A model generated the notes under the pieces. That model was not told the DNA's origin. It ran no database searches and saw only the letters and a program-made list of their open reading frames with translations. DNA of 64,000 nucleotides from Paenibacillus montanisoli (lineage in GTDB: Bacteria; Bacillota; Bacilli; Paenibacillales; Paenibacillaceae): NCBI RefSeq assembly GCF_003268025.1, contig NZ_QLUW01000006.1, positions 186,001 through 250,000 on the forward strand, written 5' to 3'. The position numbers were made by a program, and so were the translations under genes. Shown here piece after piece: positions 17,250 to 27,430 of the stretch. How positions within the stretch are numbered: the stretch's first letter is position 1; each line of letters starts with the position of its first letter.

Positions 17250-17918
17250 ATGGGACAATCAAGACCGATCAGCTTCGGTGATCTGCTGAGAAGGGGAGAG
17301 AGCCTGAGAGCCTCCCTGGAAGGCGGAGAACGAAACGCTTATTTCAAGCAATTCGATTCGCTGTTCGCGGCCATCCCGGAAGCGGACAAAGAAGCTTGGC
17401 TCGAAGCCTATATGATTCTTGCCGCGCAGTTTCTCGCTTATATGCACAAGAACGGCATCACCGCGGCCAATCTTGAGCCGCTCGACGCAGACGCGCTGCT
17501 GCGGTGGGACGCCCACAGCACGGCGCGCCAAGCGGCCGATTACTTGCGCTCCTTCGCCTGCGCGCTGCTGCATTGTCCCGGCTGCCGGGATGAGGGCGGC
17601 TGGCTGGAGAGCCTGCATGCCTACATCGAGCAGCATCTGGATGAGGATTTGTCGCTGTCGAAGCTGGCCGAAACGGTCTACTTCAATCCTAGCTATCTGT
17701 GCAGGCTTTATAAGCAGACGACCGGGCGCGCCCTGTTCGATTACGTTGCCGAGGCGAAGCTCGCCAGGGCGAAGCGGTACTTGAAAGAGTCGCCGCGCCT
17801 GAAGGTGCACGAAATCGCCCGCAAGGTCGGGTTCGGCTCGCCCGCGCATTTCACGCGCGTGTTCAAGAAGCATTCCTTGCTTACGCCGGCGCAATACCGG
17901 GAGGCCTATTCGCGTTAA
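17250..17918 (+). CDS. Short AraC-family transcriptional regulator
   Basis: The 222-residue protein ends in an AraC/XylS double helix-turn-helix domain (about residues 118-220: LSLSKLAETVYFNPSYLCRL, then VGFGSPAHFTRVFKKHSLLT). The first 110 residues are a small helical domain of no recognised family; there is no receiver or cupin, so its signal is unknown. The ATG at 17250 has AAGGAGG nine bases upstream, better than the GTG at 17241 that the motif overlaps. It is the last gene of system 1 and is followed by a terminator. Confidence 0.85.
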   Translation: MGQSRPISFGDLLRRGESLRASLEGGERNAYFKQFDSLFAAIPEADKEAWLEAYMILAAQFLAYMHKNGITAANLEPLDADALLRWDAHSTARQAADYLRSFACALLHCPGCRDEGGWLESLHAYIEQHLDEDLSLSKLAETVYFNPSYLCRLYKQTTGRALFDYVAEAKLARAKRYLKESPRLKVHEIARKVGFGSPAHFTRVFKKHSLLTPAQYREAYSR

Positions 17919-17924
17919 TTTCGC

Positions 17925-17970
17925 AATAAACCGCTGCAGCTGTTGATGCGCTGCAGCGGTTTATTCTATT
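17925..17970 (+). terminator. Terminator of sugar system 1
   Basis: A perfect 15-bp stem AATAAACCGCTGCAG / CTGCAGCGGTTTATT (17925-17939 with 17951-17965) has a weak T-rich tail (CTATTAT). Confidence 0.75.
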
Positions 17971-18011
17971 ATGGAAGGAGCAACGCATTCCGTGATAAGG
18001 TCGTGAAGCCG

Positions 18012-19628
18012 ATGTTCAGATTGTTTATCGTGGATGACAATAAGTACGAACGGAACGGCATTAAAGAATCGATCGACTGGCAATCGCTCGGGATTCAAGT
18101 CGTCGGTACATTCGCCAATGGATTGGAAGCGCTTACTCGAATAGACGAGCTCAAACCCCATATCGTCATTACGGATATTGCGATGCCGCTCATGAACGGC
18201 GTCGAGATGTCCGAACGCATCCGGCAGTCCCATCCGGACGTGAAGATCATCTTCATCAGCTGCCACAGCGATTTCGAATTCGCCAAGTCAGCCGTCGATC
18301 TCGGCATTTATGGCTATGTGCTTAAACCGATCATTGCGGATGAATTGGAGCGGGCGCTGCACAAGCTGCTCGCCGAGTTTACGGAACAGCACCGCGAGCA
18401 GATGGAGAAGGAGCGGATGATGCAGCAGCTGGAAGGGATGCTGCCGCTCGTTCAGGAGCAATTTCTGAAGGAAGTGCTGCTCGGCAATTTCCGCAATGAA
18501 GACGATATCCGGCAGCGGATCGAGTTTCTTGCGCTCCCCATCATCGAACATGCGACGATGAGCGTGATCTCCGTCAAATGCCCCCGCGCGGAAGGCGAAC
18601 GGGAACGCCAGAGCGCCATGGACGCCTATTTTCAATCCTATTCCATCAAGAACCGGATTGCCCGGTCGGAAACCCCGGAGCGAGCGATGGTTCCGGTCCA
18701 ATTCTCGGCTGAAGATTACGCGGCGATCGTCTTCGACCAGCAGGGCGACAAGCAGGGCGTTATCGATGCGGCGGTGCAGCTGAACACGTCGATAAGCGCG
18801 GAGCTGGGCATTCAGGCCACGATGGGCATCAGCACCTGCTCCAGGGAGCTGACGGAGCTTGAGCGGCTGTACAAGCAATCGCAGAAAGCGGTAAATACGC
18901 GCTTCTACAGCGGAAGCAACCCGATCATTCTGTTCGAGGAAATCGACGACCGTTCGGATAGTCCGTTCGAGGAAATGCCAAGCCTCGAGGACGTCTACCA
19001 GGACATGAAAGCGCTCATGTCCTTCGGCAGCGGCCAAGACATCGAGGAGTTCATCGGCAAGTACTTAAACGACGAAAGCGCCAAGCATGGCGAGAGTTAC
19101 GTGAAAGGCTTCGCGCTGCTGTTCTCCCATCTGACGGGCATTCTGCTGCTGGAATCGAATCAACCCGGCCATTTTGGCGACAATGCCGCGGCGTGGGATA
19201 AGCTGAACCGCATGAGCACCAAGGAAGACGTCGTCCAATGGGTCCGGCAAACCTTCGCGGCGATCAAAGAGCGGTTAACCGACCGCAACGCCTCCAGAAA
19301 CGTCAAAGTCATCGGCGCGATCAAGCAGATGATCCATGACAACTACCATGAGCAAATCTCCATCGAGGATATATCGAAGTCCGTGTACTTGAGCGGCCGC
19401 CATGCCAATGGGCTGTTCAAGAAAGAGACCAGCCAGACGATCTTCGACTATCTCATCCAGTTCCGCATCGAGAAGGCCAAGCAATTGTTGAAGGAAGAGG
19501 GCAGCAAGGTGGCTGCCGTGGCCGAAGCCGTCGGTTACTTGAATACATCCTACTTCATTCTCGCGTTCAAGAAGAACGTCGGCATGACGCCGGCTGAATT
19601 CAAAAGCAAAGCCGCACTGCCCCTGTAA
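18012..19628 (+). CDS. YesN-type response regulator (sugar system 2)
   Basis: The 538-residue protein from MFRLFIVDDNKYERNGIKES has its phospho-acceptor at Asp55 (HIVITDIAMPL), the receiver Lys in YVLKPI, a central GGDEF-like degenerate region with the pattern GISTCSRELTELERLYKQSQ, and a C-terminal AraC domain. In-frame extension upstream to 17943 runs into the terminator of system 1, so the start is 18012 or the GTG at 18003; neither has a strong Shine-Dalgarno. It stands before its kinase, the reverse of system 1. Confidence 0.88.
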   Translation: MFRLFIVDDNKYERNGIKESIDWQSLGIQVVGTFANGLEALTRIDELKPHIVITDIAMPLMNGVEMSERIRQSHPDVKIIFISCHSDFEFAKSAVDLGIYGYVLKPIIADELERALHKLLAEFTEQHREQMEKERMMQQLEGMLPLVQEQFLKEVLLGNFRNEDDIRQRIEFLALPIIEHATMSVISVKCPRAEGERERQSAMDAYFQSYSIKNRIARSETPERAMVPVQFSAEDYAAIVFDQQGDKQGVIDAAVQLNTSISAELGIQATMGISTCSRELTELERLYKQSQKAVNTRFYSGSNPIILFEEIDDRSDSPFEEMPSLEDVYQDMKALMSFGSGQDIEEFIGKYLNDESAKHGESYVKGFALLFSHLTGILLLESNQPGHFGDNAAAWDKLNRMSTKEDVVQWVRQTFAAIKERLTDRNASRNVKVIGAIKQMIHDNYHEQISIEDISKSVYLSGRHANGLFKKETSQTIFDYLIQFRIEKAKQLLKEEGSKVAAVAEAVGYLNTSYFILAFKKNVGMTPAEFKSKAALPL

Positions 19629-19660
19629 GAGGGGCGTGCCGCATAACCGGAGGCGGGCGT

Positions 19661-21385
19661 ATGGCCACATTTAAACGGCTGAGGTACCGGCATAAAATCG
19701 CGATCATCATCTTCGTTTTCGCGCTTCTGCCGATGCTCGTGCTCGGTTCGTTCTTAACGAGCCGGATCTACAACAGCAAGGTGAAGGATATATTGGCCGA
19801 GAAGAACGCCCAGCTTGTGAGCAGCGTGAAGGGAATCAACGCGCTGCTCGTTTCGAGCGTCAATAAAATCCTGTTTATCAACAACAACTACTACATCATC
19901 AACTATTTGGAGACGAACTCGGATCAGAATCTGGTCGGCATCATGGACTTCAGCGATTATCTCCAGAGCGTCATGAAGGCGGCAAAGACGGAGAACACCC
20001 AGACGGAGATCGTTATTTACGCCCTTAAAGATACGAACTACGACGGCGAGTTTTTACGAAGCATTTCGAATTTGGAGAAAGAACGGGGCCACTCGGGAAT
20101 GAGTCTCAAAGAGGAGATCCTGAACGCCAAAAACGAAGATATAGTGTGGAAAATCAAACAAGCGAAGCTGAACGCCAATTCGGATATTAGCCAGGATTAT
20201 ATTTATGCCTATAAAAAATTAATCTCGCTTAACAAAGCGCTCGCCATCATCGAAGTGCGCATTCCGCTGAATGAGCTTCTCGGCTTCTTTCCTTATGACA
20301 TCCCCAAAGGGAGCTATATTTCATTCGAGGGAGCCGGGGAGTATGGCGATTATAAACTGAAAGCGGGCTCCGGGGATAAGCCGGAATCCTCCTTCTATAC
20401 CCTCAGCGAGCCCATGAACATGCCAATTGGCCATATTTCCTGGTATGTTCCGAAAAGCCTCGTGATTGAGGAACTGAAGTGGTACTGGGTTTCGGTCGGA
20501 GCGATTTTCCTGATCATTGTTGCGATCCTGGTGTTTACGGTCGAGATCGTCTCGCATTATTTGACCAAGCGATTGGAGACGCTGCTTCGCAAATTGAACA
20601 AAAACGTAGAAAGCCTCATGGGCGACGACGAGACGATGCTGACCTACTCCAACCATGACGAATTCGAAAAGATAGGCAACTCCTTCTATGAACTGATCCA
20701 GAGGGTCAAAGAATATTACAAACGGATCGCGGAATACGAGCTCGAACGCAAGATGCTGGAAACGCAGCTTCTTCAAGAACGGTTGAATCCTCACTTTCTT
20801 TACAACACGTTGTCGACGATTCGGTGGATCAGCGAGGACATGCGGGTAAAGGACGCGATCAATTCGATGGTCAAATATTATCGGATCGCCCTGAACAAAG
20901 GAAGCGGCATCATAACGATCACGCAAGAGCTGGACATGATCGAGGAATACTTGCGGCTTCAGAAGTTCGCATACGGCAATGATTTCGTCTATAGCATCGA
21001 ACGCGACGAGGACATCGGCGCGCGCCCCGTTCTGAAGCATTTGCTGCAGCCGGTCGTGGAGAACGCCGTCCTGCATGGACTCAACGGACGCGAGACAGGC
21101 GGCGTCATTCGCATCTCGGCCAAGAGACGAGGCGATGACGTTGTCTTCGCCATCTCCGACAACGGGGCCGGCATGGAGCAGGATAAGATCGAGCAGCTGC
21201 TCAGAGGCGAAGCAAGCGGCCAGTTCGGGAGCTACGGCATGAAGAACGTGCTTAAGCGGCTGGAGACGTTCTATCCGAAGCGGCACATGCTGGAGATCCA
21301 CAGCGAGGCTGGCCACGGGACGACGGTTTTGATCCGGGTGCCGGCCGCCGCCGATGCGGAATATCCGCTTGGAATTGCCCGATAA
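19661..21385 (+). CDS. YesM-type sensor histidine kinase (sugar system 2)
   Basis: The 574-residue protein has a membrane segment at about residues 15-35, an extracellular sensor domain, a second membrane segment at about 275-300, HAMP, and the His_kinase/HATPase module: RLNPHFLYNTLSTIRW (acceptor His about residue 373-382), LLQPVVENAVLHG and DNGAGM. GGAGG precedes the ATG. It pairs with the regulator 32 bases upstream and should sense the substrate of the following transporter and glycosidase genes. Confidence 0.9.
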   Translation: MATFKRLRYRHKIAIIIFVFALLPMLVLGSFLTSRIYNSKVKDILAEKNAQLVSSVKGINALLVSSVNKILFINNNYYIINYLETNSDQNLVGIMDFSDYLQSVMKAAKTENTQTEIVIYALKDTNYDGEFLRSISNLEKERGHSGMSLKEEILNAKNEDIVWKIKQAKLNANSDISQDYIYAYKKLISLNKALAIIEVRIPLNELLGFFPYDIPKGSYISFEGAGEYGDYKLKAGSGDKPESSFYTLSEPMNMPIGHISWYVPKSLVIEELKWYWVSVGAIFLIIVAILVFTVEIVSHYLTKRLETLLRKLNKNVESLMGDDETMLTYSNHDEFEKIGNSFYELIQRVKEYYKRIAEYELERKMLETQLLQERLNPHFLYNTLSTIRWISEDMRVKDAINSMVKYYRIALNKGSGIITITQELDMIEEYLRLQKFAYGNDFVYSIERDEDIGARPVLKHLLQPVVENAVLHGLNGRETGGVIRISAKRRGDDVVFAISDNGAGMEQDKIEQLLRGEASGQFGSYGMKNVLKRLETFYPKRHMLEIHSEAGHGTTVLIRVPAAADAEYPLGIAR

Positions 21386-21390
21386 CCGCG

Positions 21391-21421
21391 AAAAGCCTGC
21401 GCTGCTGCGCAGGCTTTTTTA
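21391..21421 (+). terminator. Terminator after the system 2 kinase
   Basis: A perfect 10-bp core stem AAGCCTGCGC / GCGCAGGCTT with loop TGCT is followed by TTTT. It starts 5 bases after the stop. Confidence 0.88.
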
Positions 21422-21535
21422 TGAACATTTCCGTATTGTTGTATCGTTCATCCGTATTTTTACTTTAATTAAGCGCTTTCACGAGGTATGCTTAGTGCCA
21501 TGAAGGACAGTTACGTTTAGGAGGGAGTACCCGAC

Positions 21536-22498
21536 GTGAACTCGGTCACAACACGCGCAGAGAACGTGGCAAGGCCCGTCAAGCTGGCCGCGAAGCCGAA
21601 TTGGAGGCGAAAGCTTAAGAAAAGCTATTTCGCCTACCTGCTGATGCTTCCGTCCATCGTATTGACGCTCATCTTCAGTTATTTGCCGATGCCCGGCATT
21701 CTGGTCGCCTTTCAGGACCATAACATTTTTGCCGGCTTGTGGAACAGCCCTTGGGTCGGATTTAAGCACATTAGAGAGGTCTTTGAAGTCCCGATGCTGA
21801 GGCAAGCGATCCTCAATACCCTGCTCCTTAGCGTCTTGATGATTATCGTCAGCTTCCCGGCTCCGATCTTGCTTGCTCTGCTGATGAATGAGCTGAAGAA
21901 CGGGCTGTTCAAACGAAGCGTACAGACCTTAAGCTACATGCCGCACTTTCTGTCCTGGATCGCGGTTGTCGGGCTGACGTACTCCTTGCTCGATGTCGAC
22001 GGGCCGATCAACGACTTGAAGCTGCTGCTCCTCGGCGCGGATGCCGAGCGATCGATGTTCTTGTCCCATCAGGCGCTGTTCGTGCCGATGCTGCTCATCC
22101 TCAGCGTCTGGAAGGAAGTCGGCTGGGGCACGATCGTGTTCCTCGCTGCGATCACCTCCATCGATCCGAGCCTGTACGAGGCGGCTAAGATCGACGGCGC
22201 CAACCGGTTCCAGCAGCACCGTCACATCACGTTTCCCGGGATGAAGACGACGGCCGTCATTATGCTGATCTTCACGCTGGGCGCTCTGTTCGGCAGCAAT
22301 TTCGAGCTCGTCTACGGCATGCAAAATGCGTTCATCGATTTCCCGGTCATTTCGACGGTCGTATTCTCTTCCGGTATCCAGCAAGGGAATTACTCGACTG
22401 CGGCAGCGGTCGGTTTCGTGGAGGGGCTGGTCGCCTTCACGCTCATGATATCCGCTAACTTTATCGCCAAGAAAGTTTCCCGCATTTCGATCTTTTAA
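21536..22498 (+). CDS. Sugar ABC transporter permease, LplB type (system 2)
   Basis: The 320-residue membrane protein has six predicted segments and the EAA loop EAAKIDGANRFQQHRHITFP. It starts at GTG 21536, with AGGAGGGAG upstream. It is a paralogue of the permease at 15397. In this system the permeases come before the binding protein. Transcription must start in 21422-21535. Confidence 0.9.
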   Translation: MNSVTTRAENVARPVKLAAKPNWRRKLKKSYFAYLLMLPSIVLTLIFSYLPMPGILVAFQDHNIFAGLWNSPWVGFKHIREVFEVPMLRQAILNTLLLSVLMIIVSFPAPILLALLMNELKNGLFKRSVQTLSYMPHFLSWIAVVGLTYSLLDVDGPINDLKLLLLGADAERSMFLSHQALFVPMLLILSVWKEVGWGTIVFLAAITSIDPSLYEAAKIDGANRFQQHRHITFPGMKTTAVIMLIFTLGALFGSNFELVYGMQNAFIDFPVISTVVFSSGIQQGNYSTAAAVGFVEGLVAFTLMISANFIAKKVSRISIF

Positions 22499-22521
22499 CG
22501 CAGCCGTTTTGGAGGGTTGTT

Positions 22522-23424
22522 ATGAACTACGAATCCGCTTCTTATAAAGTGTTCAAAGCCGCCAATATCACGTTTCTGTCGGTGCTGGTGTTCATCATGG
22601 TGTTCCCCTTCCTGAACGTGTTGGCTCTCGCATTCAACGACCCGCTCGATTCCCAGTTCGGCGGCATTACGATCTATCCGCGTGTGTTCACGCTCGACAA
22701 CTTCAAGCTGTTGTTCGCGAACGATGAAGTGATCCACGCGCTCTGGATATCCCTGGCGAGGGTCGCGGCGGGAACGACGATCGCGGTCCTCGTCCAATTC
22801 GCCTGTGCCTATGCCTTCACCTTGAAGGAGGTCGCGGGAAGAGGGGCCATCCTCATCTTCCTGATCATCCCGATGTATTTCAACGGCGGGCTGATTCCGA
22901 CTTACCTGATCTACTCCGAGCTGCATGTGTCAAACACGTTCTGGGTGTACATCCTTCCGGTGTCATTCAGTCTCTACAATATGGTCATTATTCGCTCCTA
23001 CTTGTACACGATTCCGGACAGTTTGGGCGAGTCGGCCCGGATTGACGGCGCCAACGATTGGACGATCATGACCCGCGTTTACATGCCGCTGTCGATGCCG
23101 ATTATCGCCGTCATGACGCTATGGACCGCCGTTTACCATTGGAACGATTGGACGACGACGCTGTATTACGTGACGGATCACAAGCTGTATACGATGCAAT
23201 ACATTCTCATGCAAATTCTGAAGGAGGGCGAACGGGTCGCCAAGCTGATGGAAGAGGCGTTGATGAAAAATATTACCGTTATTTCGTCCGGTCAGCCTCA
23301 CATTACGCCGCAGGCGATCCGGGCCGCCAATATCATCGTGACTTCGCTGCCGATTATTATCGTCTATCCGTTCCTGCAGAGGTTTTTCGTGAAGGGCGTT
23401 ACGCTGGGCGCCGTCAAGGAGTAG
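22522..23424 (+). CDS. Sugar ABC transporter permease, YtcP type (system 2)
   Basis: The 300-residue protein has six membrane segments, the EAA-loop region GESARIDGANDWTIMTRVYM and the family C-terminus KGVTLGAVKE. GGAGG lies before the ATG. It pairs with the LplB-type gene 23 bases upstream. The 264 bases that follow before the lipoprotein gene hold no gene I can support. Confidence 0.9.
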   Translation: MNYESASYKVFKAANITFLSVLVFIMVFPFLNVLALAFNDPLDSQFGGITIYPRVFTLDNFKLLFANDEVIHALWISLARVAAGTTIAVLVQFACAYAFTLKEVAGRGAILIFLIIPMYFNGGLIPTYLIYSELHVSNTFWVYILPVSFSLYNMVIIRSYLYTIPDSLGESARIDGANDWTIMTRVYMPLSMPIIAVMTLWTAVYHWNDWTTTLYYVTDHKLYTMQYILMQILKEGERVAKLMEEALMKNITVISSGQPHITPQAIRAANIIVTSLPIIIVYPFLQRFFVKGVTLGAVKE

Positions 23425-23688
23425 AACGACCCGAATTTGAACGTATAAGGTCTCAGTTCATGTAGGAGGTGAGGCTTCGCCGATTGAAGCAGCAGCAGTA
23501 TGATCAAGGGGCCATGAGAGGGAAGGAAGGGAGGGAAAAAAAAGAACACGCCGGGAATGCGTGTCGAGGCCGATGCGGTCGCCAAACGTTACGGGCCTTT
23601 GTACGCTGCCGGACATGTTCAAGGAATTCGTAATGCGGCTTTATTATCTCATGCCATACCGATAACGTCAAAATCAGGAGGCTAAAGA

Positions 23689-25716
23689 ATGAAGCATAGA
23701 CGTAAAAAAGCACTCTCCGCGATTATTGCGGCGCTCATGATCACCACTTGGATCGCCGGATGCTCAAGTAACAATAATGCCGGCAACGAAAACAAGAATA
23801 CCGGCACGACGACCAACGCGAATACAACCACGAACTCGGAGCAGACCACCGACCAGACGGAAACGAATACAACCGAATCGCCAAAAATGTACTACGATAT
23901 GCTCGACACGGTAGCCGACAGCTCGGTGCTTCCGGATTGGACGGGCAAGCAGCTTAACTTAAAAGTCTGGTATACGCACGGCAGCGGCGACGCCAAACGT
24001 CCGTCCTCGGACAAAGACGTCGTTACGCCGGAAATCAAACGCGTGACGGGCGTGACTTTCGATAAGGATGGTTCGTTCGATAACGGCGGCCAAGACGTGA
24101 AAGTCAAAATGGGCCTCTTGAACGCGTCCAACGATTGGCCGGACCTGGCGTTCGTCAGCGATATGGGACCTTTCCAAGACTTGATTAAAGCGGGCAAGGT
24201 GTACGACTTGACCGACGCGATCGCCCAATATGCGCCTCATGTCGCGAAGCGGATGCCGTTTGACGTATTCCCGCTGATCGAAGAGCAAATTACGGCCAAA
24301 TATTTGGACGGCAAAAAAATCTGGGGCTTCCCGTCGATGGTGGGCAACCCGGACGGTTCGATCAAGCAGCTGAATCCCGAATTCGTTCCTCCAAGCTCTC
24401 TCAATAGCTCGCTAGGCTACAACTGGGTCTGGGTGCGCGACGATATTTTGAAAATGCTGTATCCGAACGCCAAAACGCAAGACGAAATCGACGCCTTGTA
24501 TCTCAAGAACGGCGGCAAATTCACCAAAGAAGAAATCTTCGACGTTCCGATCAAATCGACCGAGGACATGGTCAAATTCCTCTATGACGTTCAAGCGCTC
24601 ATCAAAGAGAAAGACTTGAAGGAAAACGGCAAGCCGGTGCAAGTCAGCTATGCATTCGGCGGCGGCGACAACTGGAGCTTGATGACGCAATTCTTCAATA
24701 ACCTGTACCGGATTCCGGCGAACAACAACTATTTTACTTACTACGACAAGGCTTCGAAGACGATTAAGTACTCGTTCCAGCAGGACTGGTTCAAATCCGG
24801 CATCTCGCAGTTCAACAAGCTTGTCCGCGACAAAGTCATGGATCCGAACTCGCTCCTTGAGAACAACGCGACTCATCTCGAGAAGCTGAACAACGGTCAA
24901 TATGCGGTGCCTTACATGTACGATACGCCGGATGCCGCCGTATTGAAGTCCGCGAACAAGCCGTATCGTTACAGAAAGCTGTGGATTGACGCGCCGGTCG
25001 ATTTCTCCAGAACGATCATGCCTTACGGGCAGAACGGCATCAACTTCTCGATCCTCGTCTTCAAAGACAAAGTGGCCGAAGAAGACCTGCCGCAAGTCAT
25101 TCGTTTCCTGGACTACATGATCTCCGAAGTGGGCGAGAAAATGTACGAGTGGGGACCGAAGAGCGCAGGACTGTTCGAGGAGAAGGACGGCCAGCGCGTA
25201 TTCGTCAACAAAGACGTGGAAGACGCGATGGTTTACACGAATCAATCCAACGGCGCGCAGCTCTCTTATAATCTCTTTAACACCCGCATTTCCACGACGG
25301 ACGGCTACGGTACCGCATGGCCGTACTATCCAAGCTATATGTGGGGCGCAGGCCCTCTGGCTCCTTACAACACGTACACCAGAACGCCAAGCGCGGCGGA
25401 TGCGCTGGCCTACTTCGACCCGGGTAACCTGCCGGGCGAAGCGCAGTCGGAATTCGCGACTTACATGAACAAAGGCCACGAAATCTGGAACTTCTTCGGC
25501 AGCGTACCTGAAGCGGACGCCTTCTGGAAAAACCGCGACGCGTTCGAGAAAGCGCTGACGAAGACGCTGGCAGCCAAGGATGACGCTCAATTCGACTCGA
25601 TGTGGAAAAATTTCCAAACGCTCGCGGTTCAGCAAGGCGCGGACGAGAAATCGCTGGAGGCCATGACGAAATACTTCAACGAAGTCAATAAAGATTTCTT
25701 GGCCAATATCAAGTAG
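23689..25716 (+). CDS. ABC transporter sugar-binding lipoprotein (system 2), long form
   Basis: The 675-residue lipoprotein has an N-terminal Arg/Lys-rich signal with lipobox IAGC (Cys25) and an Asn/Thr-rich linker to about residue 65. The body is an extracellular solute-binding protein with many aromatic residues (for example WPYYPSYMWGAG), as in proteins that bind long glycans. It is about 95 residues longer than the system 1 protein. AGGAGG is 8 bases before the ATG. It sits between the permeases and two glycoside hydrolases, so the imported sugar is probably their substrate or product. Confidence 0.88.
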   Translation: MKHRRKKALSAIIAALMITTWIAGCSSNNNAGNENKNTGTTTNANTTTNSEQTTDQTETNTTESPKMYYDMLDTVADSSVLPDWTGKQLNLKVWYTHGSGDAKRPSSDKDVVTPEIKRVTGVTFDKDGSFDNGGQDVKVKMGLLNASNDWPDLAFVSDMGPFQDLIKAGKVYDLTDAIAQYAPHVAKRMPFDVFPLIEEQITAKYLDGKKIWGFPSMVGNPDGSIKQLNPEFVPPSSLNSSLGYNWVWVRDDILKMLYPNAKTQDEIDALYLKNGGKFTKEEIFDVPIKSTEDMVKFLYDVQALIKEKDLKENGKPVQVSYAFGGGDNWSLMTQFFNNLYRIPANNNYFTYYDKASKTIKYSFQQDWFKSGISQFNKLVRDKVMDPNSLLENNATHLEKLNNGQYAVPYMYDTPDAAVLKSANKPYRYRKLWIDAPVDFSRTIMPYGQNGINFSILVFKDKVAEEDLPQVIRFLDYMISEVGEKMYEWGPKSAGLFEEKDGQRVFVNKDVEDAMVYTNQSNGAQLSYNLFNTRISTTDGYGTAWPYYPSYMWGAGPLAPYNTYTRTPSAADALAYFDPGNLPGEAQSEFATYMNKGHEIWNFFGSVPEADAFWKNRDAFEKALTKTLAAKDDAQFDSMWKNFQTLAVQQGADEKSLEAMTKYFNEVNKDFLANIK

Positions 25717-25727
25717 CGCGATAGGGC

Positions 25728-25757
25728 AAAAAGGCCGGCGAAAGCGCCGGCCTTTTT
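25728..25757 (+). terminator. Terminator after the system 2 lipoprotein gene
   Basis: A 13-bp stem (AAAAAGGCCGGCG with CGCCGGCCTTTTT, loop AAAG) ends in its own T run. The following glycosidases therefore depend on read-through or on a promoter in the 32-base gap, which is too short to hold one comfortably. Confidence 0.85.
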
Positions 25758-25789
25758 CCTATTCCGGCAAATAAATAGGAGGGGTTTCG

Positions 25790-27430
25790 TTGAAGGATCG
25801 CATAGAAGCGCATGTGTGGGAGTGCGTAGAGCTCTCGTTCACGGCTGAGTACGAATACGCCAATCCGTTTACGGACGTTCGGCTGCAGGTTCGATTTTCG
25901 AGCGGGTCCGGGAAAGAGCTCCTCGTTCCGGGGTATTGGGACGGAGGCAGCCAGTGGAAGGTCCGGTTCGCGCCTGTCGCGGAGGGGGAGTGGAGCTGGG
26001 AGTCCGGCTGCAGCAGGCCGGAGGACCGCGGTCTTCATGGCTTGAGCGGGCGGCTGAACGCCGGTTCGTGGACCGGGACGGAGCTTGAAGCGAATCCGAA
26101 CCGCAGAGGGTTCATCCGCGTTAACGAGAGAGGGAGACATTTCGAATATGCCGACGGAACCCCGTTCTACTGGCTCGGGGATACGCTGTGGGCGGCGCAC
26201 ACGTCCAGGTGCGACATGGAACGGACGCTCCCGGCCTACCTCCGAGACCGCAAGGAGAAGGGCTTTTCCGTCATCCAGATGGTCGTTGGCCATCCGACGG
26301 GCGGCGAGACCGACGAAGACAGCACCGGGTATGTCGGTTACTCCCCCCGTGCGTACTTAAACGAAGGCGGGGCGCCGTATACCCGCCGATATGATTTGAT
26401 CAATCCCGATTATTTCAAGCATGTGGATGAGCGCGTCAGGCTGATGGCCGATATGGGCTTCGTGCCTTGTCTGATGGCCATGTGGGGCCAGGAACTGAAA
26501 GCGATGCGGCTGGCGGCCGCAATACCGTATATCCGGTACATCGTCGCCAGATATGCCGCATTTAACGTATGCTGGTCTCCCGCCGGCGAGTATCTGTTCA
26601 CGTGGGATGTGCAGGCTTGGCGCGAACTCGGTGAAGAAATCGACCGCTGCGATCCGTACGGGCATCCGACCTCCGTCCATTCCGTTGCCCCGCATAGCGG
26701 GAGCCAGCACTATCATGCCGAAGACTGGTACGATTTTAACCTCATTCAGGTCGGGCATGTCCTTGCGTTTAAAAATTTCATGGAGTCGCTGCCCGAGATC
26801 GATTACCGGCTGCAGCCGGCAAAGCCGGCGATTATGAGCGAGTCATGGTACGAGAACCATCCGAACCGGCTGATGGACGACGGCAGATGGATCGATGACC
26901 GTGACATCCGGTTTGCCGCCTATGTGTCGTTGCTGCAAGGCTGCGTCGGGCAAACGTACGGGGCGCACGGCATGTGGTCATTGTTCGACGGCGATGAAGC
27001 GGACAAATGGCGCGACGATGAACGGCCGGATCTCTGGGAGCATGATTTGAATCTGCCCGGCTCGACGCAGATGAAGCACTTAAGGACATTAATGGAGTCG
27101 TTCGAGTGGTGGGAGCTCGAGCCCAATCGCGAAGCGGTCACGACGGAGCAGGCTAACAGCGTCTACTGCGCCGCGGTTCCGGGGAAATACTACGTGATCT
27201 ACATTACGGGAGGCCATGCTCCGGCACCTGTCATGGCACATATCCTGGAGCGGTCCGGAGAGCCGTACGACGGCCGGTGGTTTAATCCGCGAACGGGCGA
27301 ATGGCGGGAGGCGGAAGGGCAATATTCCGGCTACGGCTGCGGCTGGATGTGGAGAACCGTGACGCCCGACAACGAAGATTGGGTTCTAACGCTTGCGAAA
27401 CGACCGGCGGAGGTGCAACCTGAGGCATGA
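25790..27430 (+). CDS. Glycoside hydrolase, DUF5060 plus DUF4038 type (GH140-like)
   Basis: The 546-residue protein has no signal peptide. Residues about 5-75 form a beta domain of the DUF5060 type (WECVELSF, then YWDGGSQWKVRFAP). Residues about 100-440 form the DUF4038 TIM barrel (FFIRVNE-like entry, FYWLGDTLWAAHTS, WSPAGEY with the likely acid/base Glu, IMSESWYE with the likely nucleophile), and a C-terminal DUF5605-like beta domain ends it. Characterised relatives in GH140 are apiosidases acting on rhamnogalacturonan II; other DUF4038 proteins have other substrates. TTG 25790 is chosen as start because AGGAGGGG stands before it. Confidence 0.75.
   Translation: MKDRIEAHVWECVELSFTAEYEYANPFTDVRLQVRFSSGSGKELLVPGYWDGGSQWKVRFAPVAEGEWSWESGCSRPEDRGLHGLSGRLNAGSWTGTELEANPNRRGFIRVNERGRHFEYADGTPFYWLGDTLWAAHTSRCDMERTLPAYLRDRKEKGFSVIQMVVGHPTGGETDEDSTGYVGYSPRAYLNEGGAPYTRRYDLINPDYFKHVDERVRLMADMGFVPCLMAMWGQELKAMRLAAAIPYIRYIVARYAAFNVCWSPAGEYLFTWDVQAWRELGEEIDRCDPYGHPTSVHSVAPHSGSQHYHAEDWYDFNLIQVGHVLAFKNFMESLPEIDYRLQPAKPAIMSESWYENHPNRLMDDGRWIDDRDIRFAAYVSLLQGCVGQTYGAHGMWSLFDGDEADKWRDDERPDLWEHDLNLPGSTQMKHLRTLMESFEWWELEPNREAVTTEQANSVYCAAVPGKYYVIYITGGHAPAPVMAHILERSGEPYDGRWFNPRTGEWREAEGQYSGYGCGWMWRTVTPDNEDWVLTLAKRPAEVQPEA

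Noticed and set aside
23464-23665. Open stretch with GTG after AGGAGG between the permease and lipoprotein genes
   Set aside because: The start has no spacing from the Shine-Dalgarno, and the translation is low-complexity and Arg-rich with no family resemblance.
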